Shown: positions 9,177 to 16,760 of the stretch, one piece after another | Layout of the letters: every line of letters begins with the position of its first letter | Position numbering within the stretch: the first letter of the stretch is position 1 | From: Bacteroidales bacterium | GTDB taxonomy: Bacteria; Bacteroidota; Bacteroidia; Bacteroidales; GWA2-32-17 | NCBI GenBank assembly: GCA_026416095.1 | Contig: JAOAFV010000038.1 | Coordinates: forward strand, 1 to 52,259 | Reading direction: 5' to 3' | Length of the DNA: 52,259 nt | The notes under the pieces: model-generated | Seen by the model: the letters and a program-made list of their open reading frames with translations, nothing else | Told to the model about the DNA's origin: nothing | Database searches by the model: none | Translations under genes and position numbers: made by a program

Positions 9177-11005
9177 TGAAACACATTTTCATATTACTTA
9201 AGTTTGTTAAAAAATATTGGATTAAAGCTTTGTTAAATGGTATATTTAATATTTTAGGCTCTTTATTTGGGCTTTTCAGTTTAACAATGGCAATTCCTTT
9301 TCTTGGTATTCTATTTGGCACCCAAGATAGAGTTTACAATGCAGTACCTTTTGAACTTTCTTATAAAAGTATTCAACATAATTTCAATTATTTTCTTACT
9401 CAACAAATTGAGAAACATGGAGAAGCACATGCTTTATTAATAATCGCAATAATTGTAGTTATAACTTCGTTTCTTAAAAATGCATGTGTTTTTACTGCCA
9501 ATTATTTTATGGCACCAATAAGGAATGGAGTAATACAAGATATAAGAAATCGTCTTTACAGAAAAATATTACAACTACCTTTATCTTACTTTACTAATGA
9601 AAAAAAAGGAGATATTATAACACGAATGTCGAACGATGTACAGGAAATAGAATGGAGTATTATGAGTTCAATAGAACTTATTATAAGAGATCCTATTACC
9701 ATTTTAATTTACCTTACTACACTTTTAATTATGAGTTATCAATTAACACTATTTGCTCTTGTGTTAATACCTCTAAGTACGTTGTTAATTGGGAGAGTAG
9801 GAAGAACCTTACGTAGTCAATCGGGGCACGGGCAAAGACGAATTGGAAACATAGTAAGTGTAGTAGAGGAAACATTAAATGGCATAAAAATCATAAAAGC
9901 ATTTAATGCCGAAGAAAAAATGAGACGACGTTTTGAACATATGAACAATTTTTATACACAACTAATGAACAAAGTATTTCGCCGTCGATATCTTGCTTCT
10001 CCTTTAAGCGAATTTTTGGGAACAGTTGTTTTGGTTATCATAATGTACTTTGGAGGATCTTTAGTTTTAAATAACCAAACAAACATGAGCTCACAACAAT
10101 TTATAGCATACCTTATAATATTTTCGCAAGTAATAAACCCGGCAAAAGCGTTATCGCAAGCTTATTACAATATTCAAAAAGGAGCTGCTTCATACGATAG
10201 GATAAAAAAAATACTTGATGCAGACATTATAATTTATGAAGACCCTAATGCTATCGAAAAAACTTCTTTCGATAAGGAAATAGAATTTAGAAATGTATCA
10301 TTTAAATATGAAAATGAAATAATATTAAAAAATATAAGTTTTACAATCAAAAAAGGACAAATGGTTGCTCTAGTAGGTCCTTCTGGTGCTGGAAAGAGTA
10401 CTATTGCCGATCTTATTCCTCGCTTTTACGATGTTACCGATGGGGAAATTCTTATTGATGGTATAAATATTAAAAAAATAAAAATAAAAGATCTTAGAAA
10501 CCTAATGGGAATTGTAACACAGGAACCTGTTTTATTTAACGATACATTTTATAAAAATATTGCTTTTGGCAAAGAAAATGCCACCTATGAAGAAATTATA
10601 AATGCAGCCAAAATATCAAATTCCTATGACTTTATAATGGAATATCCAAACCGTTTTCATACAAACATTGGTGAAGGAGGAAGTAAACTTTCGGGTGGTC
10701 AACGGCAAAGAATAAGCATTGCACGTGCAGTGCTTAAAAATCCGCCTATTCTTATTCTCGACGAAGCAACTTCTTCGCTCGATACAGAATCGGAACGCCT
10801 AGTACAAGATGCTATCGAAAATCTTATGAAAAACCGAACATCGCTTGTAATTGCACATCGCTTATCTACTGTCGTCAATGCCGACTTAATACTAGTAATA
10901 AATAACGGCGAAATTGTTGAACGCGGTACTCATGAGGAACTTTTAGCCCAAAATGGATTATACCGCAAACTACACGACTTGCAAAATCAACACGTTGTTG
11001 TATAA
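9176..11005 (+). CDS. ABC exporter, fused permease and ATPase (MsbA-like)
   Basis: Half-transporter of 609 residues that would act as a homodimer in the inner membrane. Residues about 1-330 are the six-helix type IV exporter domain, with the coupling segment SYFTNEKKGDIITRMSNDVQ. Residues about 355-600 are the ATPase: Walker A GPSGAGKST, Q-loop in MGIVTQEPVLF, signature LSGGQRQR, Walker B ILILDEATSSLD and H-loop in SLVIAHRLSTV are all intact. The closest general types are MsbA lipid flippases and multidrug exporters. Being downstream of three membrane glycosyltransferase-like genes fits export of a lipid or glycolipid, but the substrate is not shown by sequence. The start codon overlaps the purB stop by one base. 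Confidence 0.9.
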   Translation: MKHIFILLKFVKKYWIKALLNGIFNILGSLFGLFSLTMAIPFLGILFGTQDRVYNAVPFELSYKSIQHNFNYFLTQQIEKHGEAHALLIIAIIVVITSFLKNACVFTANYFMAPIRNGVIQDIRNRLYRKILQLPLSYFTNEKKGDIITRMSNDVQEIEWSIMSSIELIIRDPITILIYLTTLLIMSYQLTLFALVLIPLSTLLIGRVGRTLRSQSGHGQRRIGNIVSVVEETLNGIKIIKAFNAEEKMRRRFEHMNNFYTQLMNKVFRRRYLASPLSEFLGTVVLVIIMYFGGSLVLNNQTNMSSQQFIAYLIIFSQVINPAKALSQAYYNIQKGAASYDRIKKILDADIIIYEDPNAIEKTSFDKEIEFRNVSFKYENEIILKNISFTIKKGQMVALVGPSGAGKSTIADLIPRFYDVTDGEILIDGINIKKIKIKDLRNLMGIVTQEPVLFNDTFYKNIAFGKENATYEEIINAAKISNSYDFIMEYPNRFHTNIGEGGSKLSGGQRQRISIARAVLKNPPILILDEATSSLDTESERLVQDAIENLMKNRTSLVIAHRLSTVVNADLILVINNGEIVERGTHEELLAQNGLYRKLHDLQNQHVVV

Positions 11006-11052
11006 TCGCTAAAAAATGAAAACATATAACACTCTAAGGAATAAACAATTTG

Positions 11053-12279
11053 TTAATTCTCTTGACTTTTTTGTAACTTAATATTTTTTAAATTCTTTAA
11101 ATAATCAGTAGGTGTTATTCCAGTAAATTTTTTAAAAGCTCTATAAAAAGCCGATTTACTGTTAAAACCACATTCCTGATAAATATTTTCTAAACTATAT
11201 TTACCAACATCGTACATATTAAGAATTTTCTTTGCTTCTTCAATTCTATAATAATTAATAAAATCGAAAAAGTTCATATTAAATTTTGTGTTAATGGTAA
11301 GCGAGATATTATGAGAACAAGCATTCAAAGCCGACGAAAATTTAGTTAAATTTATCGTAGGATCAAGATAAGGTTTTTCTTTTTCAAGGTATTCTAAAAT
11401 TTTTTTATAATTCTCTTCGATTTCAACTTCAGTAAGCTTATACTTTTTTTGTTTTATTTCTTTTTTTAATTCTTTTATTTCCCTACACAAAGGTTCCTCA
11501 AATGCTTTATACTTTTCTAGTGATTGGCTATTATTTAAAAGAACACAATATTGTTGTTTACTAAAAATAGCATTTTTATGAAAGGCATAAAAAAGAAAAA
11601 ATATATTAATGCTTAAAACTAAACTTGGAATCACAAAATATTCTACATAGCGAGTTTGTATGGTAGAATAAAGAATTATCAAAAACGAATTTAAGATAAT
11701 TACCAATCGTAAAAAATTTTTTAAATATGAAATGTTGATTTTATCTATATCAGAGAAAAAGCCTTTTGCTGTTTTTTCATGTTGTAAAGTTATAAGAAGC
11801 GAATTTATAAAATAACCCATCCATACAGTTACCGCAAGAAAATTTATGATATTCATTTGCCACGGATAACACATTTTATCGAATAAACACGTAAGATATT
11901 CATGTTGTTTATTTGCTGGCATAAGTTTGAATTCAATATAAAATGCAATATCGATTATTATACCAATCAATGTAATGTAATGCCAAGGATTTCTCCATGA
12001 AACAGATTGACCAAGCATTGATTTAGTGTACCAGTATGTAAGAAAGCCATATGTTAAAGCTGTACCCTGAAATATAAACAATGATATTGGCCACTTGTAT
12101 ATGTAATCAGATAGAATAATAATATTATTTATAAAGTTTAAACCAGGACATAAAATAATCAACCCCAAAATAACGTTTGTCTTTGAGTTTTTTCTTCGAA
12201 AAAGTAAAATACTACTTAAGATTATTATATTTACAACTATAATGAGGTTGTACGTCATGAAAAAATTTAAATCAAACAT
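11053..12279 (-). CDS. Membrane-anchored AraC-family transcription regulator
   Basis: The N-terminal half (about residues 1-235) is made of about six or seven hydrophobic helices. The C-terminal half holds an AraC-type double helix-turn-helix: first helix pair around FSSALNACSHNISLTINTKF, second around SLENIYQECGFNSKSAFYRA, ending FKKFTGITPTDYLK. A charged, probably coiled segment rich in E and K (about residues 255-300) links the two. This layout is common in Bacteroidota and implies that a membrane signal is passed directly to DNA; the signal is unknown. It converges on the ABC exporter gene, ending 47 bases from it. A strong -33/-7 promoter lies just upstream. Confidence 0.88.
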   Translation of the reverse strand: MFDLNFFMTYNLIIVVNIIILSSILLFRRKNSKTNVILGLIILCPGLNFINNIIILSDYIYKWPISLFIFQGTALTYGFLTYWYTKSMLGQSVSWRNPWHYITLIGIIIDIAFYIEFKLMPANKQHEYLTCLFDKMCYPWQMNIINFLAVTVWMGYFINSLLITLQHEKTAKGFFSDIDKINISYLKNFLRLVIILNSFLIILYSTIQTRYVEYFVIPSLVLSINIFFLFYAFHKNAIFSKQQYCVLLNNSQSLEKYKAFEEPLCREIKELKKEIKQKKYKLTEVEIEENYKKILEYLEKEKPYLDPTINLTKFSSALNACSHNISLTINTKFNMNFFDFINYYRIEEAKKILNMYDVGKYSLENIYQECGFNSKSAFYRAFKKFTGITPTDYLKNLKNIKLQKSQEN

Positions 12280-12305
12280 AAAAAGTTTACAATTTAATAG
12301 TTTTA

Positions 12306-12338
12306 CAAATTTAATAATTTAAGTTTTTTTATTCAAAA
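12306..12338 (-). promoter_or_regulatory. -33/-7 promoter of the AraC-type regulator
   Basis: Read on the minus strand: TTTTG at 12338-12334, 20 bases of spacing, then TAAATTTG at 12313-12306. This matches the Bacteroidota sigma-ABfr consensus with ideal spacing, and it lies 27 bases ahead of the start codon at 12279. Confidence 0.65.
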
Positions 12339-12460
12339 ATTTTAATTTTTAATTAATTATTTTATTATTAAAAAAAAATGAAAAATTTTAATAAATTATT
12401 ACTTTTAATTTAACATTTAAACATATGAATTCGCAGAAAGAAAAAACTTAAAAGCGCTAA

Positions 12461-12742
12461 CTTTTAGTATTTATTTATATCAAATTCATAGCTATCGCTA
12501 TAACAAATTTAAAAGCTCAATGGGCTAACAACGGTTTAAATAATATGTTTTTATCGTTGTTGGTTATTACTAATAACAATTTATACGTATCAGCAAATTC
12601 TCTTATGGGCCCTGATGGTGGCTTATTTAGATCATTAAACAATGGAGATAGCTTGGATACTTTATCACTATCCGATTTAACTTTTCAAACCCTAATTTGT
12701 TTCGAACGCCATGGAACGAATTTTATGGTGCTAACCTTTTAG
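12461..12742 (+). pseudogene. N-terminal remnant of a secreted BNR/propeller-type protein
   Basis: The frame is open from 12461 to the TAG at 12740-12742 but has no good start. An ATG at 12425 is in another frame and stops after eight codons. The translation reads like the end of a signal peptide (AITNLKAQ) followed by a mature N-terminus WANNGLNN. Further on is GPDGGLFRSLNNGDSLDTLS, which has the look of the BNR/sortilin-type repeat found in secreted Bacteroidota propeller proteins (GGxFRSxNNGxSW). After 12700 the likely continuation shifts to another frame. I read it as the decayed 5' end of a much longer gene. The family assignment rests on one repeat-like stretch. Confidence 0.4.
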
Positions 12743-12807
12743 GATTATTTGTTAATAATTGTAATAGCTGATAGCAGGTGCCTTTAATAGAAAAAATATA
12801 AAATTAC

Positions 12808-12918
12808 GCGAACTTTGCAAAACCTTTTATAAAGGTCATTAAATATTTTGGAAAATGTTGATTTTCAATTATATTTAATTGTAAAAAACTTATTTTTAGG
12901 TAGTTTTGCAAAGGTCTC
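12808..12918 (+). mobile_element. MITE-like inverted-repeat element, copy A (111 bases)
   Basis: The left end GCGAACTTTGCAAAACC and the right end TTTTGCAAAGGTCTC are imperfect inverted repeats of GAGACCTTTGCAAAA. Inside are an ACCTTTTATAAAGGT palindrome and a shared AT-rich core (ttgatttt... ttaattgtaaaaaa). Copies B and C near the right end of the window share ends, core and length. There is no coding capacity, so it would need a transposase supplied elsewhere. Confidence 0.6.
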
Positions 12919-13229
12919 ATAATGAATAAATTTTGTTGTTTATAACATAAAATTGTAAAAAAAAACATAGATTTTTCTGTATTTATTTTATAAAAATAAA
13001 ATTTTATATGTATTAATTGTAAAAAATTATTTTAGGTCACTCATATTCGTTCATTTAATTAAAAAATTAAAAAAAATAAAAAAATGTAAAAAAGTGGTGA
13101 AATCTTTTTTTCAAATGCTTTTTTTAAGTGAATTCCCTTTTTTTATTTTTAAACTCATTTACCGTTTTGCTTTTCAATAATTTTTTATCAACTTAATATA
13201 ATTCAAAAACTTAAATTCATTTATAACTT

Positions 13230-13258
13230 TTTGAGTTCCTAAAAAAACACTAATTTTG
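13230..13258 (+). promoter_or_regulatory. Promoter of the glycan cluster's first gene
   Basis: TTTG at 13230-13233 and an exact -7 box TAATTTTG at 13251-13258. The spacing of 17 bases is somewhat short. The start codon at 13276 is only 17 bases past the -7 box, giving a leader of roughly ten bases. Confidence 0.5.
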
Positions 13259-13275
13259 AAAACATTTTTTTAAAT

Positions 13276-13950
13276 ATGTTTAAAAATTTTTTTCACGTCG
13301 TAACTGAAAATATTTGCCTTATTAAATATTTTCTTTCGAGTTCTTATAGAAGTTTTGCTCAAAACGGCGAAGATTTACTTTTAAATAAATATTTTCAAGG
13401 TGTAAAAAGCGGTTTTTATGTAGACATTGGATCAAATCATCCAATTATTTTAAATAATACCTATTTTTTTTATAGAAGAGGATGGAGAGGTATTACAATT
13501 GAACCTAACAAACAATTTAATTATTTGTATAAGTTGTTCAGACCTAAAGATATACACATTAATGAGTTTGTAAGCGATAAAGAAGAATATTGTTACTATT
13601 ATTATTTTAAAGAACATGTTTTTAACTGTTTAAGCGAAAATAACTTAGAAAGTAAAGAAATAATACATAAAATTAAAGTTAAAACAGTTCCATTCGATAA
13701 AGTTGTTAACCCATTTTTAGAAAAAATAGAATCATTTAATTTATTGTCGATTGATATTGAAGATAAAAGCAGTTGTATATTAAACACACTAATAAAATTA
13801 ATTAGATTACCAGAAGTCATTTTAATTGAGTTTGATTATTTTACGATAGATGATATATTAAATTCACAAGAAAATAGATTATTACAAGATCTTGGTTATG
13901 AATTATTTTCTGTGGTTTTTAAAAATTTATTTTACAAAAAAACAAAATAA
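13276..13950 (+). CDS. FkbM-type methyltransferase-like protein
   Basis: 224 residues resembling the FkbM/Methyltransf_21 fold. There is an FAQNGEDLLLNKYF lead-in typical of the family, then the SAM-binding strand-loop GFYVDIGSNHP and an acidic second-strand end ITIEPN. A late motif reads LLSIDIED where most members have a LSIDVEG-type motif, and the following helix (KSSCILNTL) departs from the usual HELEVL pattern. The glycine after the acidic residue is lost, so activity is uncertain. It probably methylates a surface sugar. First gene of a glycan-like cluster with its own promoter; start ATG supported by the promoter distance. Confidence 0.75.
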   Translation: MFKNFFHVVTENICLIKYFLSSSYRSFAQNGEDLLLNKYFQGVKSGFYVDIGSNHPIILNNTYFFYRRGWRGITIEPNKQFNYLYKLFRPKDIHINEFVSDKEEYCYYYYFKEHVFNCLSENNLESKEIIHKIKVKTVPFDKVVNPFLEKIESFNLLSIDIEDKSSCILNTLIKLIRLPEVILIEFDYFTIDDILNSQENRLLQDLGYELFSVVFKNLFYKKTK

Positions 13951-14002
13951 TTACAAAAGAAACAGTTTATTTTGTATCGTAAAAACTTAATTTCTAAAAA
14001 GC

Positions 14003-14821
14003 ATGATATCAATAATTATTATAAATTATAATTCCTTAGAAGAAACCAAAAATTGCATTGAATCTATTTTTAAATATACAACTAATATTTCATACGAAAT
14101 AATTTTAGTCGATAACGCCTCAACTAATCAAGAAGAGTTGAACAACTTATTAAAATATAATAACATAAAAATTATAAAAAACGCTATAAATAAAGGTTTT
14201 GCAGCAGGTTGTAACGACGGCATAAAAGCTGCAAAAGGTGATTACATATTACTTTTAAATAACGATACTATTCTAAAAAACAATGCTATATTAAGTGTTT
14301 ATGAGTTTATAAAAACAAAACCTGACATTGCTTTTGCAACTTGCAAAGTGCTCGACGAACATGGAAACCCTCAAGGTGTATGCAAATCTTTTTTTACTAT
14401 TAGTAAGTTAGCATTTGAACTTTTACGCTTAAATAAAGTATTTCCTAAAAAAATTACTGCAAAATACCTATGGGGAGCATTTTTCAATTATGATGAATAT
14501 GCTTATCCCGACTGGATTGCAGGAACATTTATGATGTTTCGTAAAAGTATCTTAAAAATATTTCCCAATAACAAACTACCCGAAACTTTTTGGATGTACT
14601 ACGAAGATATGGAATGGTGTTGGTTAGCAAGAAAAGCAGGATATAAAAATGCTTTTATACCAGATGGCGTTATTATTCACTTATCTAAAAGTAAAACCTT
14701 TTTTTATAACCAATTAGTAAAAAACAATCTGAAAGCTTTTTTATTCAAATATCATAATTATTTTTATGCAACTATTGTTTTATTTTTATACAATTTATTA
14801 TTAAAGCAAAATGAAATATAA
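14003..14821 (+). CDS. Family 2 glycosyltransferase (WbbL/rhamnosyltransferase-like)
   Basis: GT-A fold inverting glycosyltransferase of 272 residues. The N-terminus MISIIIINYNSLEETKNCIE begins the nucleotide-sugar binding fold. EIILVDNASTN and NKGFAAGCNDGIKAAKGDY follow, with the metal-binding DxD-type site as LLLNNDT. Near residue 200 is YYEDMEWCWLARKAGYKN, the conserved acceptor-side ED motif with its base. The C-terminus has one hydrophobic stretch (ATIVLFLYNLLL) that could touch the membrane. It overlaps the next gene by 11 bases. Likely role: adding one sugar to a lipid-linked surface glycan in the cytoplasm. Donor unknown. Confidence 0.88.
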   Translation: MISIIIINYNSLEETKNCIESIFKYTTNISYEIILVDNASTNQEELNNLLKYNNIKIIKNAINKGFAAGCNDGIKAAKGDYILLLNNDTILKNNAILSVYEFIKTKPDIAFATCKVLDEHGNPQGVCKSFFTISKLAFELLRLNKVFPKKITAKYLWGAFFNYDEYAYPDWIAGTFMMFRKSILKIFPNNKLPETFWMYYEDMEWCWLARKAGYKNAFIPDGVIIHLSKSKTFFYNQLVKNNLKAFLFKYHNYFYATIVLFLYNLLLKQNEI

Positions 14822-15620
14822 TAACATAGCAATAATTGTAAGTTCTTGCGACAAAAATTGCGATGTTTGGGATTTATTTTTCATTCTTTTTCAAAAGTAT
14901 TTCCCCAACAATGTATTTAACACTTATCTATTTAACAATTTTAAAGAATACAACTTTGATAATATTAAAATTGTAAAATCTTTAAAAATTTCAAGCTGGT
15001 CAAGCGAACTAAAAGCTTGTTTGTTACAAATTCCCGAAAACATTGTAATTTTATTCCTGGATGATTATTTTCTTTATAAGCCAACCGATAGTGACTTACT
15101 ATTCAAATTATTGGAATTTTTTATAAAAAATGAGTTGCAATATATGCAAATAAGCGCCTTCCCGAAAAAATTTAGTAAAGCTTGGTTCAAATATGAAATA
15201 GTCGATGATAACCTAAGAATAGGCAAAATTTTTGAAAATCAACCTTATAGGATTTCCTTACAAGTAAGCATTTGGCAAAAGAACTTTCTTATTGAATTAT
15301 TGCACAAAGAAATGAATCCTTGGCAATTTGAAGAAAGCGTTAATAAAAATTTACCTACTAGTTTTAAAACTTATTATTATTACGGTAATCCAAACCTAAA
15401 ATATGTCCATGGTCCTTTTACTTATATTTGTAGTGGTATAACACAAGGTGTATGGATGCGTGAAAGTATTAAGCTAGCAAAAAAAGAAGGAATAAAGTAC
15501 GATTTTTCCAAAAGAAAAACAGAAAATTATCTTGCTTATATTTATAGAATGTTTTACACTAGTTCTCCCTTTTTTGTTAGACATTTGCTAGATTATTGTA
15601 GAAAAAATTTAAAATTTTAG
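14811..15620 (+). CDS. Uncharacterised glycosyltransferase-like protein
   Basis: 269 residues; I do not recognise a named family. The start MKYNNIAIIVSSCDKNCDVW and a central VILFLDDYFLYKP look like a GT-A fold with a DD metal site at about residue 85. The C-terminus has aromatic-rich runs (KTYYYYGNPN, MFYTSSPFFVRHLL). There is no signal peptide or clear membrane helix. The 11-base overlap with the GT2 gene implies translational coupling and shared use in glycan assembly. A frame that continues rightward after the stop (15613-15914) is open but has no convincing start; I did not call it. Confidence is high for a real gene, modest for function. Confidence 0.6.
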   Translation: MKYNNIAIIVSSCDKNCDVWDLFFILFQKYFPNNVFNTYLFNNFKEYNFDNIKIVKSLKISSWSSELKACLLQIPENIVILFLDDYFLYKPTDSDLLFKLLEFFIKNELQYMQISAFPKKFSKAWFKYEIVDDNLRIGKIFENQPYRISLQVSIWQKNFLIELLHKEMNPWQFEESVNKNLPTSFKTYYYYGNPNLKYVHGPFTYICSGITQGVWMRESIKLAKKEGIKYDFSKRKTENYLAYIYRMFYTSSPFFVRHLLDYCRKNLKF

Positions 15621-15848
15621 ATTTCTGAACATATACTTCTTTAAAGTAAAAGTTATTGTATATAACTTTAAATTTTTCGTAAATATTTACAGATCAACAC
15701 TTCTGAGAATAAAAAAGTATAATTTTCTTTTTAGAAATTTAAGTAATTTTATTTGGTTTGTTATAAAAATGATTTTAATACAAAAGGTTGCATTGTATAA
15801 GTATTATGCAAAAAGATTTTATCAATTTTTTTCCCAAACTTATTTACA

Positions 15849-15856
15849 TACCTTTG
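15849..15856 (+). promoter_or_regulatory. -7 box TACCTTTG before the second FkbM gene
   Basis: Exact TAnnTTTG match 15 bases before ATG 15872. No convincing -33 element. Implies a very short leader. Confidence 0.45.
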
Positions 15857-15871
15857 TAAATAAATTATCAA

Positions 15872-16735
15872 ATGAAAAAGATATTACGATTTATAAGAAA
15901 TTTAGTTCCATTTAAAATTTACATATTCAAGTTAATAAGACCATTAAAATTACCTAGAAACATTATACAACACTTATGGTTTAAAGGTAAATTTAAAGTA
16001 GAAGTAGAAAACAAAAAATATTTTAGGATGCACCACAATGGGTGCTATATAGAAAATGAACTATTTTGGTATGGTATGAATGGTTATGAAAAAGAAAGTT
16101 TGAAAATATGGAAAGAGTTATCTAAAAAAAGCAAAGTTATATTTGATATTGGTGCTCATTCAGGAATATATTCTCTTGTTGCCTTTTGCGTTAATCCAAG
16201 TGCTTCTGTGTATGCCTTTGAACCATTAGAAAGAATATATAATAACCTTATCAGGAATATAAAATTAAATAACTATAACATTAAAGCATTGAACATCGCT
16301 ATATCTGATACTTCTGGTAAAAAAGTAATTTATGATAGAAAAACACCACAAGAAACAGGTGCTACTTTAACACCACCTTCCGATTTTACGGAGATTTTAT
16401 CTTACGAAGTTAATACTTTGAGCATAGACGATTTTATAAAAAAAAATAACATAAAGAAAATTGACCTTTTAAAAATTGATGTTGAAACTCATGAGCCTTT
16501 TGTATTAAAAGGTTACAATAATATTATCAATCATAATCCCTATATTTTAATTGAAATATTATATGATTATATTGGACAAGAAATAGAAGAAATTTTAAAT
16601 TCCTATGGTGTTAAATATGAATATTTCTTTATTAACGAAGAAAAAGGATTACAAAAAACAAGCACCATAAAACGAATGAGCGATAAATATTTTAATTATT
16701 TGCTTATTCCTTATAACTCCAATTTAGTTTTTTAA
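15872..16735 (+). CDS. FkbM family methyltransferase
   Basis: 287 residues with a complete-looking SAM-dependent methyltransferase core. The glycine-rich motif I is VIFDIGAHSGIYSLVA (about residue 93); an acidic end to strand 2 follows as VYAFEPLERIYNNL. The late FkbM motif IDLLKIDVETHEPFVLKGY holds the acidic residue and the histidine usual for the family. The basic, aromatic N-terminus may bind membrane lipid or acceptor. It likely O-methylates a sugar of the surface polysaccharide made by this cluster. Unlike the first FkbM-like gene at 13276, its motifs are conserved. It is separated from upstream genes by 251 bases and has its own -7 box, so it is probably a separate transcript. Confidence 0.87.
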   Translation: MKKILRFIRNLVPFKIYIFKLIRPLKLPRNIIQHLWFKGKFKVEVENKKYFRMHHNGCYIENELFWYGMNGYEKESLKIWKELSKKSKVIFDIGAHSGIYSLVAFCVNPSASVYAFEPLERIYNNLIRNIKLNNYNIKALNIAISDTSGKKVIYDRKTPQETGATLTPPSDFTEILSYEVNTLSIDDFIKKNNIKKIDLLKIDVETHEPFVLKGYNNIINHNPYILIEILYDYIGQEIEEILNSYGVKYEYFFINEEKGLQKTSTIKRMSDKYFNYLLIPYNSNLVF

Positions 16736-16747
16736 TCAAAAAAAGTA

Positions 16748-16755
16748 TACTTTTG
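16748..16755 (+). promoter_or_regulatory. -7 box TACTTTTG almost touching the next start codon
   Basis: Exact TAnnTTTG match whose last base is only five bases before ATG 16761. If used, transcription would start at or within a few bases of the ATG, giving a leaderless mRNA. The protein's first membrane helix leaves no room for a later start. Confidence 0.45.
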
Positions 16756-16760
16756 TATTA

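Larger units (their letters stand above)
12743..13275. other. Intergenic debris with one small mobile-element copy
   Basis: No gene was found. It holds the inverted-repeat element at 12808-12918, a partial internal copy of the same element at about 13012-13037 (TTAATTGTAAAAAATTATTT, no ends), very AT-rich sequence, and the promoter of the next gene. Confidence 0.5.

Noticed and set aside
15613-15914. Open frame of about 98 codons between two glycan genes, extending the upstream gene in another frame
   Set aside because: No good start, very basic and aromatic composition expected from AT-rich DNA, and it runs into the next gene's start. Could be a frameshift tail, but nothing supports it.
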